This document shows positions 50,857-62,160 of a stretch of DNA of 64,000 bases, in pieces. Source of the DNA: Hofstenia miamia (Eukaryota; Xenacoelomorpha; Acoela); NCBI GenBank assembly GCA_004352715.1, contig SCFE01000079.1, positions 607,952 to 671,951 on the forward strand, in the 5' to 3' direction. A model generated the notes under the pieces. That model worked only from the letters and a program-made list of their open reading frames with translations, made no database searches and was not told the origin of the DNA. Every line of letters starts with the position of its first letter. Positions within the stretch are counted from its first letter, which is position 1. The position numbers were made by a program, and so were the translations under genes.

Positions 50857-51223
50857 CCGTAAAACTTCGAATATAAGGTGCACTTTTTTGTTCAAAAATT
50901 TATTGAAAATTAGGGGGTGCGCATTATACATCATCACTGCCTAAATCATTCATAAAATTGTCAATTGAGTTATCTAAAGCATAGTCATCATGATAGTAAA
51001 TGTTATCAGCATCAATAGTGTCAGGCAAGGGATCGGCTTCATTTTCTGCATCGGCGTCTTCTATACCATCGAGGGCATTTGAAATGTAGCATTTGAGAAA
51101 TCCTCGCTTGATAATATCAGGAGTGTGCATTTTACATATGGCTACAAATTTATGCATTACGCAACAATTTAAATTTAGGGTGCGCACTATACACAGGGGC
51201 GCAGTATATTCGAAGTTTTACGG
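50857..51223 (-). mobile_element. pogo/Tigger-type deletion derivative, 367 bp
   Basis: Perfect 19-bp inverted repeats CCGTAAAACTTCGAATATA lie at 50857-50875 and 51205-51223. The left end abuts TA, the target of the family; the right flank is CA. The interior keeps only the tail of the transposase, so this is an internally deleted copy. Confidence 0.85.
50924..51187 (-). pseudogene. C-terminal remnant of a pogo/Tigger-type transposase
   Basis: The reading contains DIIKRGFLKCYISNALDGIE, which matches the conserved tail I-I-x3-F-x-K-C-x-I-S-N-A-L-D-G-x-E-D of pogo/Tigger-like DDE transposases, followed by an acidic tail. The catalytic core is missing. It lies between the inverted repeats of the 367-bp element and is not a functional gene. 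Confidence 0.8.
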
Positions 51224-53057
51224 CAATTGATCTGTATCAAATGATTGATAGAATTTCAGCTCTAATAGGTTCAGGAACATGATATTGCCTAAATGAGTGC
51301 AATAGTTTTTAAAGCTGATAAAATCGTTACAAAACCTGGAGCTTCATTGGAAAGTGTTAATGTAGATATGGAAAATAAACGAATAATCGAATACTTGTAT
51401 GTGATCAAATCGATCAAACGTAAAGATAGTCACGCTAATTTTACAAGTCATCATTTTCTTAAAAGTAAGCAATTAATGTGCGCTAAAATGTACTTTCTCT
51501 AAAATGAGCTGACATGTAAAATTTCGTTCAAGAGTGATGGTAATAATCTGCAGGTATATTTCTACAATGACATTGTTTGCAATTAATTGAATTCTAAAGG
51601 CCAAAAAATGAAGCGTTATTATTTCGTTAGTAGTATTGTTTCTGAATGTGTTTTTTCCGTTGTGGTAGTAGCTAAAAATCACATTACAAACCTTCACATC
51701 AACACATCATAGAATTTGTACACATAAACCATTTTGATGCCAAGCCTGAATATAGCTAAAATTTACTCACATTATATTGTACCCTATCATTAAATTCCTT
51801 CTGTATTAACTTAGAAAAACTGCTTAGATCTTAATGTTCCTGGGTGATATACTCAATAGCCAATTGATTTAGTAGGTCATCTACAGATTCTGACACCTAC
51901 TTTCTCTGAAAAATGTATAAAATTTACGAGGATCAAGATAGCTTAGTCTAATCAGATGTTAAATACCAAAATACTACATAATTTAATGCAAATAACCACT
52001 AAAATTATCTATCTTACAATTTTTATAAAATGTAAACTAATTTTGAGATTTGTAACATCAGCAGCATAATACATCATAATACAATGCTGTCAGAGAAATA
52101 TTTGATTGAGTAATTTGAGTTATCAGCATAAAGATTTATTTAAATTACAAGCAAACTAGCTTTTAGATATTAAGAGTTAATATTCTAATTCATCAAAAAG
52201 TTAGAATACGCTAAAAATTGATAAACGGAAAACAAAAGGATTATGAAATTGGGGTTTAAGGACATAAATTTCAATCTAATTGTAATTTTTTATTATAAAA
52301 ATAATCAGTTAATACATTTAAATAGCAAGGTTTACTAAAAACGCACAAAAAATCTATTTCAGTTCCATATAGGTTAGAAGCTACATGAAAAATATCAGGT
52401 AAATGACAACCTATATTGAAATTTCATAGAAAGTCACCAAGAAAATAATTTGCACTTTTACTTTTGATAAATTGCGAAAATAACAGACAATCCAATTGGA
52501 TTTAGTTGCCTTGTCCCAACATTTTGAATAACACTGTTAAAAATAGCGTGCAGCGATCTCAAGTGCACGATGCAATTTGCAAAATAAACAATAGTATGAA
52601 GTAGTAGATTGTTTAGATTTGCATTTTTTATATTCAAAACACGATGGCGTCTATGTAAAATAACAATGATGCCTTCCTATCTATGAATTTCAGTAAGTAT
52701 TACTCATTTTCAAACGTGCTGATCTCGAAGATGATAAAACTAGGCCATAACTCGGATTGGATTGGGTTCAAGACGTGAAGAAATGTGATGGGATATTTGG
52801 ATGAAGCCTTAATGTACTTAAGGACGGGTAAAAATTTAGTCATTTTATTGGGAGGCAACATAGACTGGCTTAGTAATAAAAGTAAATTCTTACTATATGT
52901 ATATTAGACTAAAATACGTCCTCAAATAATCTACACAGAAATTACACACGAATGTTTTCTGGTTCTGTATATCAAATGCATGCAAAGCCTCAAACGTTAC
53001 TTAAAATGATTAAAAGCAAAAATACAATTAATAGACATAAATATTGAATTAGTGAAC

Positions 53058-53158
53058 CTGGAATATGGTGGAGGAGGTCTCGAAAAGTCATCACTGTCAA
53101 GACATGAATTAGATGTACCATCTGAAACACTGCTGTGACTACTTTCAGCAGCAACAAG
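53058..53158 (-). CDS. dsh: dishevelled exon 3: end of DIX and start of Ser-rich linker
   Basis: It encodes LVAAESSHSSVSDGTSNSCL followed by an acidic stretch and RPPPPYS. The leading LVAA continues the conserved SWLV at the end of the DIX domain. The rest is the low-complexity linker between DIX and PDZ, which in this family is phosphorylated by casein kinases. The acceptor is TTTATTTAG. The donor CCAG|GTTCAC departs from consensus, but the frame to exon 4 is kept (AG+T = Ser). Confidence 0.92.
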
Positions 53159-53227
53159 CTAAATAAAAATTAATTTAATATTGACTCAAACGGAACGTCA
53201 TTGCAAATAATTCCTCAAGAATCATAC

Positions 53228-53297
53228 CCATGAAATTACGCGGCCATTAAAGCATGGCAAATTTGTTGCTTCATCGTCTATTTCTTCCTTGACGACA
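53228..53297 (-). CDS. dsh: dishevelled exon 2: second part of DIX domain
   Basis: Seventy bases encode VVKEEI, then [17 protein letters not shown], completing the DIX fold. The first base finishes Gly60 and the exon ends on a complete TGG codon before GTATGA. The Val-Lys of VVKEE corresponds to the surface residues essential for DIX-DIX contacts in vertebrate Dvl. The upstream intron is only 39 bp (53298-53336), with donor GTTAGT and acceptor TTGCTTAG. Confidence 0.95.
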
Positions 53298-53336
53298 CTA
53301 AGCAAGATGAAATAATTGCTTCAAAAAAAGACTAAC

Positions 53337-53515
53337 CCAATATCGTCGTCCATTGATTTAAAATAAAATTTGTAATTTGGTTTATTAAGATTTGTAAGAA
53401 CATTTTTAAAATCCGCTAAAGTTACACGATCTGAGGGAATAGGTAATTTAACTAAATATGGTGTATTTTCATCGTCAATATGGTATATAATTTTTGTTTC
53501 ATCAGTTTCACTCAT
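53337..53515 (-). CDS. dsh: dishevelled exon 1: start codon and first part of DIX domain
   Basis: This exon encodes residues 1-59 plus two bases of Gly60. It begins [16 protein letters not shown] and ends [12 protein letters not shown], the N-terminal half of the DIX domain. The ATG at 53515 has A at -3 and an in-frame TGA twelve bases upstream, so this start is well supported. The donor is GG|GTTAGT. F36 in the DFKNVL motif corresponds to the Phe in vertebrate Dvl needed for DIX head-to-tail polymerisation. The open frame runs a few codons past the donor (LVFF), which is intron read-through. Confidence 0.96.
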
Positions 53516-54744
53516 TCTTGGTATTCATTTGTAAACTGAAACTGTCTTCTTCTGCATTTTATAATGAAACGATGATGTAAAAGAAGATCGAACGTAAGAA
53601 GTTCGAATGTCCCGTTATGAGTTCTTTTTTAGCGTTAACAAATCACTTTTAATATATACAAATAAGTAGTAATAAATTAAGATGGAACAACTTGATTAGA
53701 AAAACCTTTGTATTCTAGAATTCAATAAAAATATTTCTTGAATTTTCCAAAGCTGGGATTTCATAAATGTGAAATATTGAAAACTTGAATTTGTATGTTA
53801 ATTTGAACTTTTAAATATTACTTACATTTTCAATCACAATCAAATATATGCTAACTTATAAGCTCAGAATTACATTTACATGACAACATTAGTCATACTA
53901 ATTCTCAACTGACTGTCTAGTTGCAGATTTATTTATATCATTTCATATGGTATAACCAAGGGTTCACTTGCATATGAGAGTAGTGAAAGGATGCAAATGT
54001 AGTCCCATATATAAAATGAACAACTACATATACAAAGAACAAAAAGTCACATAAACATGGTGTAAAAAAAATTTTAGATTTTTGCAATGGCAAGTTAACT
54101 CTCAACATTCTTAATATATTATTTTTTGAGACATCTGCAATAAATATTTGCTCATGACATTGAATGAAATCTGAAATTTTGTAGTTTCTTCAAAATAAAT
54201 TTTTCTTATCAAATATTAATTTTTCAAAAGTAGACATAATTGTTCAGAAAAGTGTAATATAAATGTAATTCCCAAATTACAAAAGCACTTGAAAAAACTT
54301 CTCCAATCTCACCAAAATCTCCTTCATGCCAATTGATTATATTTTTTTAAATACAATATAAAAGCAATCTCAAAAATTAATGATTTAAAAATTCCAATTA
54401 CAGCAAGCCATATAATTAGGGTTAGCAGGTTATTATCTACAAGTAAATATACTTACTAGTAAGTTACTAGTAACTAAATTAAGGTTACTGAGGGTTAATA
54501 GCAACACCTCCTTTCAAATGACTCATTGGGTCATGTGTCTGAGCTAATCAAAAAAATTATGATGTGTGTTTGCTATAGCATGTATTAATGCAATCAAACA
54601 AACAATGAGCTACCAACTGGGCATGTACTTAAAAGATAAATTTCCCAATGATTATAGAATATGCAGGACATCCGAATATTAAACAGGTTCGTACAGTTAC
54701 TAGTACATTATCAATTTTGAAGAACTGACTAGCAGTGCTTCACA

Positions 54745-54776
<32 letters not shown>

Positions 54777-55195
54777 NTACAGGTGTAATTATAAATCACG
54801 AAATATATATAGGTGCTCTGGTAAAGGTTGTCAAATATATATGGGCACTAAGCATATGGGGGTGCTGCATATTATTTTGAATCAAGACTGGTCCCTAAGC
54901 ATGTTTTTTTCAAATTTTTATACAGAAATGGCTTAAGCAAATAGCTTACTGACACTGATGAAAAAACTGGCTAAAACCAGTCATGTTCTCACTAAAATAG
55001 TCATTTTTGACATAGGTGGAAGCAGACCTCATTTTCGCTGAAAGAAACTGCCAATATTGACTTGAAAATAATGTCAGATAATGAACAACACCTAAATTTT
55101 TTGAAAGTATAAAAAAGAGATCTCAAATGCCTTCATAATTGTTGAAATTGCAATAAATCCAATTTTTCAACAAAATTTTTCATTTATTTTTGAGA
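53516..55195. other. dsh 5' flank; no promoter element assigned
   Basis: This is AT-rich sequence upstream of the dsh start codon. I found no convincing TATA box, CpG island or further exon. A 5' UTR exon may be present but cannot be recognised. It includes a 14-bp palindrome at 54451 and a (TA)n run ending at the single N at 54777. Confidence 0.6.
54748..54777. repeat. (TA)n microsatellite ending in an N
   Basis: About 14 TA units end at a single N (54777), a likely contig join or unresolved base. Confidence 0.9.
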
Positions 55196-55196
55196 A

Positions 55197-55346
55197 TTCT
55201 TCTAAACGTCTTCTAAACGTCTTCTAGACGTCTTCTAAACGTCTTCTAGACGTCTTCTACACCTGACATAGATGCAATTTCTAAATGTCTTCTAGGCGTC
55301 TTCTAAACCATTTTAAGACATGTTATAAGACGTCTTCTAAACGTTT
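55197..55346. repeat. 11-bp minisatellite
   Basis: The unit CTTCTAAACGT or CTTCTAGACGT repeats about six times head to tail in 55197-55262. Degenerate units follow to 55346. The period is 11 bp. Confidence 0.93.
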
Positions 55347-55400
55347 TATTGTTTATTGGGCAGCCCTTCCTAATATCATCCAGGTATTTAGTTTATATTA

Positions 55401-55471
55401 AATATAGGATTGTAAAAAAGTAATGTCGTTTTTTTATACATTTTTTATACTTTTTTAACAATCCTATATTA
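55401..55471. repeat. Large palindrome at the left end of the mariner element
   Basis: AATATAGGATTGT plus a poly-A and GTA (55401-55422) is the inverse of TACTTTTTTAACAATCCTA and TATT (55448-55470) except for one base. The left arm includes the mariner terminal repeat, so a second end in opposite orientation lies immediately inside the first. Confidence 0.8.
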
Positions 55472-56746
55472 TCGGTAAAAAGTTTATATCCAAAAACAGT
55501 TTTATTTTATACTGAAATTGGAGGATAAATGTATTAATTGAAATGATTAGTCAGCAATATTATCATCAGAGTCTACAAAATAATCACCACTGTTATCAAT
55601 ACAACGTTGCCAACGTCCAGGTAATTTGTATATTCCACGTCTAAAAAAAGATCGATCTTTTGTTGCAAGCCAAGCTTCAATATCAGTCATAATCTCGTGC
55701 TGATTGGAGTAACATTTACCTCTAATAGCGTTTTTCAATGGTGAAAAGAAATAAAAATCCGATGGAGATAGATCGGGAGAGTATGGCGGATGAGGTAAAA
55801 GTTTAAGCCCTATTTCGGACACTTTTTCCATTGTTTGCCGCGCTGTGTGCGGCCGAGCGTTATCCTGTAGGAAGTACAATTGTGAGAAATCAGTTCTTCT
55901 TCTCTGTGATATAACAGCATTACGAAGCTTTTCAAGTTGAGTGCAATAGAAGTCAGATGTCATACTTTGACCAACCGGCAGAACATCCATACAAATTACG
56001 CCACGTGCATCCCAAAACACAGTTAACATGTGTTTCCTTGCTGATAATTTACGACTAACTGATGTTGTAGGCACATCACCAGCAGCAAACCAGCTTTTAT
56101 TATGATAAGATATACGGGAGCCATTATCCCAGTATATCCACGTTTCGTCAATGGTTATTAGGCGTTCCAAAAAATTATTTCTGTTGTACATTTTTAACAA
56201 TTCAAAGCAGGCCCTTTCCCGATTACCTTTGTTCTCTTCGCTTAATTTGTGAGGAAGCCACTTGTTGCAATAATATTTTTTGCCAAGTTCGTGTAGTATA
56301 TTACAAACGGTAACATGACTAACATCTATTTCTACAGCAACTTCACGAGAGGTAAGATACTTGTTGCCTTGTAGCATAGTTTCAACCTGATCTCTAACAT
56401 CGAGAGAGGGGCGACCAGGTTTATCGGCATCCGTTACATCAAATATGCCTTCTTTGAACCTCTTGAACCAACGTTGACATGTTCGTTTATTAACTATGCC
56501 TTCACCCATGAGACGCTCCATTTTGTCGGCCGTCTGAGCACCATTCAATCCATCCAAATAACAAAAATACATAATTTTTCGCAGTTCTTCATTTGAGAAT
56601 TCCATGAGAAATAATAAGCAAGCTAAAAACAAGAACAATGATTGTTTAAATATATCATATCAGAGAAATAACATTTATTAATTACATTTTCAAAAAAAGG
56701 TCTACAAAAGCATTTCATAAAAAACGACATTACTTTTTTTAACAAT
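55409..56746 (-). mobile_element. Mariner element, about 1.34 kb
   Basis: The left end ATTGTAAAAAAGTAATGTCG and the right end (complement ATTGTTAAAAAAAGTAATGT and CG) are inverted repeats of nearly 30 bases around an intact transposase gene. The right end abuts a (TA)n run, consistent with TA targeting. The left boundary is blurred by the palindrome at 55401-55471. Confidence 0.87.
55547..56605 (-). CDS. Mariner transposase, DD34D, intact (352 aa)
   Basis: It catalyses cut-and-paste transposition of mariner. I start at ATG 56605 (MEFSNEELRK); the frame extends eleven codons further, but only to a TTG. Residues about 1-110 carry two helix-turn-helix motifs with KPGRPSL between them (62-68). 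KWLPHKL (115-121) corresponds to the WVPHEL linker motif of mariners. Catalytic residues are D153 (TIDETW), D248 (LQDNARPHTA) and D283 (YSPDLSPSDFYFF), with exactly 34 residues between the last two. The C-terminus has the typical FRRGIYKLPGRWQRCIDNSG. No stop or frameshift is present and the length fits the family (about 345-350). It lies upstream of dsh on the same strand. Confidence 0.96.
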   Translation of the reverse strand: MEFSNEELRKIMYFCYLDGLNGAQTADKMERLMGEGIVNKRTCQRWFKRFKEGIFDVTDADKPGRPSLDVRDQVETMLQGNKYLTSREVAVEIDVSHVTVCNILHELGKKYYCNKWLPHKLSEENKGNRERACFELLKMYNRNNFLERLITIDETWIYWDNGSRISYHNKSWFAAGDVPTTSVSRKLSARKHMLTVFWDARGVICMDVLPVGQSMTSDFYCTQLEKLRNAVISQRRRTDFSQLYFLQDNARPHTARQTMEKVSEIGLKLLPHPPYSPDLSPSDFYFFSPLKNAIRGKCYSNQHEIMTDIEAWLATKDRSFFRRGIYKLPGRWQRCIDNSGDYFVDSDDNIAD

Positions 56747-56768
56747 TATATATATATATATATATATA
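56747..56768. repeat. (TA)n microsatellite at mariner right end
   Basis: Eleven TA units directly follow the mariner terminal repeat. Confidence 0.93.
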
Positions 56769-57080
56769 ATTTCTGAATATTGCCAACAACATATGAAAAA
56801 GTAAATATATTTTAATGACAATTTTTTCTATATTGTTTGTACAAAATACTTTTAATATGGCATACCAATAGCTAAAATTCTGAGCTACTAAAAAAATGGG
56901 AGCCTTTAGCCTTCATAATACCTTAAGATGTACACATCTTTGGCAAACCATTTGCATGTACTGAGCAATACATAATATTTTGCTTGCTGAAACTTACAGA
57001 TAGTAAGACTTCTAGCTCTATGTTTGCATTACCCTAAATAGAGGTGAAATGCAAAACAAATTACCACCATGGACTTCTTC

Positions 57081-57138
57081 ATTATTGTTATTATTATCAG
57101 TATTATTATTATCCTTATTATTATTATTATTATTATTT
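57081..57138. repeat. (ATT)n microsatellite, interrupted
   Basis: A trinucleotide ATT/TTA run with a few substitutions. Confidence 0.93.
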
Positions 57139-59717
57139 AATAAATTCAGCAAATTAATTTATTTATGAAGACTTAAATAATTAGTCATTGTTTCAAGATT
57201 GATAATTATGCTTTATTATTAGTTAATATTACTCTAACTTTGCTCTTACAAATATGGGAACATTGAAAATATTAAACACTATAGATTTGCACACAATAAA
57301 AAAATGCTATGATTCAATTTCAGTTGAAATATGCTGTGTTAATTATTACATTGTTTTCATATCAATACACCTAAAATAATGGACTTGATTTTTTTGTACT
57401 TCTATACACTCTTTTCCATTAGGTGTTACCATACTTTGAATATCCTTATAATATTAAATTGTTTATTAAGGATGGTCATATGCTAAAATTGTGAATAAAA
57501 ATCATTTCACCAATGTATGATGATCACATTTATTACTTATTTATTTCCCAAAATATTAAAAACATAACATATGTTATTCATTTATTTAATATCTTATACA
57601 GTATATTGAAATTCCCATGCATAGCATAAGCAGATTCCTAGTTGAATATAAAAAAAGTGCAATTAAATATGGTGTCACAAGTGAGTACTACTAATAACTA
57701 ACAAATAATTAACATAAACTTCAACACCTATAATTGATAGAGGAATAATCAGAAATAATGTATCTAATTTATATAATGATGCATACTAAAGGATGCAAAT
57801 GGTTGTGTTAACCCAACCCAGCATATGGTCTTGGTAATTTTTTTTGAAGTGTATGTTTCTGTATCTGCATCTAGAATAAAGCAAACAAAATAAATGATAT
57901 CATAAACTTAAACAGCCTGTTGATCTTTTAAAAGGACAGACATTTTCCACATTTTCAAAGACTTTTTCCAAGCCAAAACTTTGAAATTGTGAACCATTGA
58001 CACATCTATTTATAAACATGATTGAAATTAAATGTTAAAATGTGTACTAACATGTATTGATGCATCTGAAGTGCTTGAAAAGATAAATTATTTTTCTTTG
58101 TAAATTAGAATTTTTAAAAACATTAAAATTCTCCCCATACCTTTTGTTTTTGTGCTTATAAGGTTTAGAGCACAAAGCCATTAAGTCATTTTGTAGGAAA
58201 GTCTGAATTCACTGATTAGGAACAAAAAATGAAAATATGTAATGTATCAGATTTCAGATATTTGCAATAAATTTTCAGTTATAAGGCTTAAACATTCAAA
58301 TTTTTTGAAATTCTGGGCTACTAAAAGCTAAAAAGCACATTTATCTTTTTTTAAATTTGTGTAATAATAATCAATATTCAGAATAGTGATACATGTAATA
58401 ATGTGGCATGTTCAGTGCAATATATTCAAGCTCAATTTACCACCCACCTTGATTAGTTCTAAGAATTGTGTTTGTACATAAGTGGTCCTAATGTAGAGTT
58501 GCTAGGGGATTTTGTTGATTTTATTCTCTTATAACATTACTTTGTATTATTATGTCACCATGACGTTATTAGCTAGTTTCGATCATAGTTTGCTGTTATT
58601 AATTTGATGTCCCCTCGATGGTGCTGATTGTTGCTCAAATTTAATTTTATGAGGGAAACAGAATTTGATCATGTTAAACTACATTGACATCTGAAGTATT
58701 GTAAACAAAGGCAGGTAATGATTAAACAATTGTATAAAACCTGAGGAAACTGTAGTGATAGTTCAATAGAATTTATCTACTCTCAACTGCTGTTTTTACC
58801 ATTGTATCTTTTATTTATTTATTATCTCTATGAAACTTATNTGTGCGTATACGCTGCTTTTGAATTGGCAAATTTTAAGACTACCCTCCTGCTTATTACG
58901 TAAAATAATTATATTTTAGATTCAAATTTGACTCGCATTTGCGAAACCACTGCTTGAATATTCGGATTCGAATTCGTTTAGAAGGAATATTTTGCATTCC
59001 TTTTATAATTTGGTATTACAAGTTTTATCATGTAAAGGAAAATAATTATTTTAAGGATTTTTTTGTTTGTTCCTAAAATTTATAGTTATTGAATTTCATT
59101 GATTTATGTTTTCCTACTTAATTTTTAAACAAATTTGTGTCAGTTTTTAAATTTTGTTTACTAGAGTACTGAATGTGCTTTAAAGCTAGAGGGATATTTG
59201 GAAGAATTAGATTACTTAATAATTTGAAATTGGAAAATTAAAAATTTTGTTTATTAGTTGCTTTCCGCATCGCAAACCAAACGACCTTTATTTTCTCATA
59301 ATACAAAGCGTGTAGCAAGCACTTTGTGACAAATTTTAAAGTCATGAAGTATGCATTTGAAAAATATTACAAGGTGCCTAACATAAATATCATTTTTCGA
59401 TATCATTACAACTTGCCTAGTCTTTGTAAGCGGCCTAGCCTGTTTTTTTATCTAACTCTGGCCAACTTAGCCACTCCTAGCCCAAAACTGATTCTAACTC
59501 TGCAAAAAACAGGGTTTCAGAAAAATTAGTGTTCAAAACCTCTGTACAACCAGGAGGTGGGTGCTTTTTGTGTAAGCTCTCGCAAACGTATCAAGGTTCC
59601 ATTTTCTTTACTGAAACGGTAAATTCAGAATGATACTGTAGCCAAACGTTAATCATCTTCCGGCTTCTACGACTAGAATTTCAAGAAAAATGGCTTTAAG
59701 CTGTACACTAAGTCTGG

Positions 59718-59740
59718 TATATATATATATATATATATAT
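59718..59740. repeat. (TA)n microsatellite
   Basis: About eleven TA units. Confidence 0.93.
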
Positions 59741-61499
59741 GTAAAGATGACAAATCACCACATTTAGAATAGATTCAAGGTATTCATTACCTCTGTGAAA
59801 AGTTTCAAATCACTCAATGGTTAAATAGGGAAAAATGTAATAGCAAAACTTCTATATAATATAATGAGTATGAAGGATTTAAAATGATTTGTGATTATTT
59901 TCAAAATAATAGAGTTTGTATGCACTATTAAAATACAAATATTAAGTTTAAAAAAGGACTCTGTCACCACCCCAAGCAGAAATGTGAACATGCCAACCTT
60001 TAGCCCATATAAGATTATATTGAACTAGGCAAAATATATTGGATAAATAAATGCCTAATGTTCACAATTTTGTGAGAGGCACTTTATTCATATTATTCTC
60101 AATTTCACTTACAAGTTATTGTAGTATATTTACATCCCTAATTTTAAATTAATAATATTGGTCAATTTAGTAATATTGTGACAATAGTTAATGTACAATT
60201 AGTGATTTAATATTCTTTGTATTCTGATTGGTTGCTTGTATGAGGAAGCCATTTTGTTTGTGTAATTTGAATATCAGACATCACAGTATCGTTTAAATAT
60301 TTTGTTCTGCTATTACTCACAGTTTGATAATAAGTGAGTTACTGTTTTCTATTATTTGTAAACATGAAAATGTGTGATTTCTGTTAATTTAAGTTTAGCT
60401 ACCCTAGCTTTCAGTTGCTTTTATTTTTACTATTAGAAATTTCCCTAGCCGTAGATTTAATTAACATTACTTTTTTAGCATTTTCAAGATAATATAGTTT
60501 TTCATAAATCACCCCCTTATTACTTGTTATTATGTTTATTTTATCTATGTATCTGATCATTATGATCAATGCTTAAAGTATCACTCTGGGCAAAAGATAG
60601 GATAACCAGAGGCTCTAAATGGCCCTCTGGTTTGACTCCTCTAGTCTAGGTGATAGTAGGTATAAGGTATAAGGATGAGTACAGTTAGGAAGCACAGTTT
60701 GCATGTAGCTATAATTATTGCATTTTCTCTAGTCTAAAATGAGCTGAGAAATTAGGTGTTGGTAATGGTTCATTGCTTTGGCCAGAGCCCTGATTCTGTA
60801 AGAAGAAGTTTGGAATTAACTTATTCTCTGAATACTTATTACCCATGGAATCAACATGCTCTTGTTTTCTCATTAGATAGAATTACATAATAACTAGTAG
60901 TTTCATCAGTTGTGTTTTAATATATCTAAAGATGGAATGCTTGCTGAGTGTTGCACGTGCTTCTTCCACAAGACAAGCATTCTACATTATATATTCTGGA
61001 AATTTTACAGTCTAGGACAGCCTTGGAAAGAATAAATAATAAATGAATTACATTGATAACAACAATTTGCAGGCATTAAAATTAGCATCTTTCAAAATAA
61101 ATCAGCAGTTTCAAACTTCTTATCAGTGGATTGTTAAGTGGACATGTGCTAAGCAGGGGCAAAATTGAATGAATTACCAGTTTCTAACATACTCAAATTT
61201 GGCCAAGACAACTGAAAAATTGCAGAAATTTTTTAACAAAGGTCGTAAAAATTTGACTACAATGTGCTGAAATAGCATTAATTTAAATATGCTGGGCCAG
61301 ATTCAAGTCAGGTCAGGCTTAGGCTGAATTTTTCTAACCCAGTTTATCTCTACCTGAACAGTTTTAGCATAAAGTACATTTACCCTAGGGAATTAATTTC
61401 AGTTCATTTTGGACTTGTCACTTTTGTTCTAACAAAAACTCATTTTGTTAAAGGCAAATTTGTTTTCACACCACTGTGGGGGTGGAATTGCTAGCATCC

Positions 61500-62160
61500 A
61501 CGATTCATCAGAACTTCTAGTTTATGATATAGATTGTCAGAAGCCTGAATGAGTTCCTATGATGCAATATTCAATAATTCTTCACAAATAAATTCCTTTA
61601 ATTGATCAATATTGATTGGATTAAGGGACTCTTTACTTAGATATTCCCTATTGCCAATAATTGGCAGTTGAAAGATATGAAGATCTTCGAAGAAAGGCAT
61701 TTGAAAATGCTTGGTAGATAATATTTTCAGCAAACTTTGACGTCAGATAATCTTTAACACTATGGTGTATATGCAGAGGTGCACCGTCTTGTTGAAATGT
61801 TGTTTTCTGCAAGATTCGCTTATTTAAGAGCTATGCAATGACATATTTTTGTCCAAATATGGCTCACCATCTAGAGCTTCTTCAAATAAGTAATGGGTCA
61901 GAATTTTGGATAAATTAAATCATTTTCCTACGGTTCCTTTGGGGATGAAGTGATGAAGACACTTGTATCGTACATAATTATGACATTTCTGACATAGACT
62001 GAACTGTCAAGAATGGAGTGAGATTCATCTTATGACAAAACTGATTAATACGATGCTGAATCATGTTGACACAGATGTGGCAAACTCCACGTTCTTCAGC
62101 TCTTGAACTCGACGAATAATGTAAATGTAAAGTCTGTAAAATCTCTCAACCTGTTCCCTG
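61500..62160 (-). pseudogene. Decayed mariner-like transposase, catalytic and C-terminal part
   Basis: An open stretch of about 60 codons (61651-61830, minus) contains LLNKRILQKTTFQQDGAPLH followed by IHHSVKDYL. FQQDGAP is the second catalytic aspartate motif of a common animal Tc1/mariner-type group. Further down, INIDQLKEFICEELLNIAS near 61590 and NRGC near 61520 match the tail of that group, and SDESHSILD near 62010 may be the first catalytic motif. Frameshifts and stops separate these pieces and the third motif (PDLTPCDF in relatives) is not recognisable. It is dead. Confidence 0.75.

Larger units (their letters stand above)
49205..53057 (-). other. dsh intron 3 (3.9 kb)
   Basis: It contains the pogo-type remnant at 50857-51223. 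Nothing else was recognised. Confidence 0.85.
1609..53515 (-). other. dsh: dishevelled gene span (10 exons, 3' end outside window)
   Basis: Ten exons on the minus strand join in frame to give about 315 residues of a Dishevelled protein, the adaptor that links Frizzled/LRP receptors to beta-catenin and planar-polarity signalling. Residues about 7-83 are the DIX polymerisation domain ([44 protein letters not shown]). Residues about 84-200 are a Ser/Asp-rich linker with the ARLNG and FLETDEDGQSR motifs. A run of Lys/Arg lies at about 200-220, and the PDZ domain starts near 234 ([60 protein letters not shown]). The DEP domain and C-terminus would be to the left of position 1. Every junction keeps the reading frame and has GT/AG ends. 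Intron sizes from the 5' end are 39, 69, 3853, 19445, 2811, about 18404, 74, 46 and 6219 bp. Identity follows from family motifs and is near certain; the species is not determined. Confidence 0.96.
56769..61480. other. 4.7 kb without recognisable genes
   Basis: This stretch is AT-rich, with an ATT trinucleotide run (57081-57138), a TA run (59718-59740) and a single N (58841). The open frames are short and their composition does not look coding. Confidence 0.65.

Noticed and set aside
55197-55346. CRISPR-like array
   Set aside because: Units are only 11 bp with no unique spacers, and the genome is animal; it is a minisatellite.
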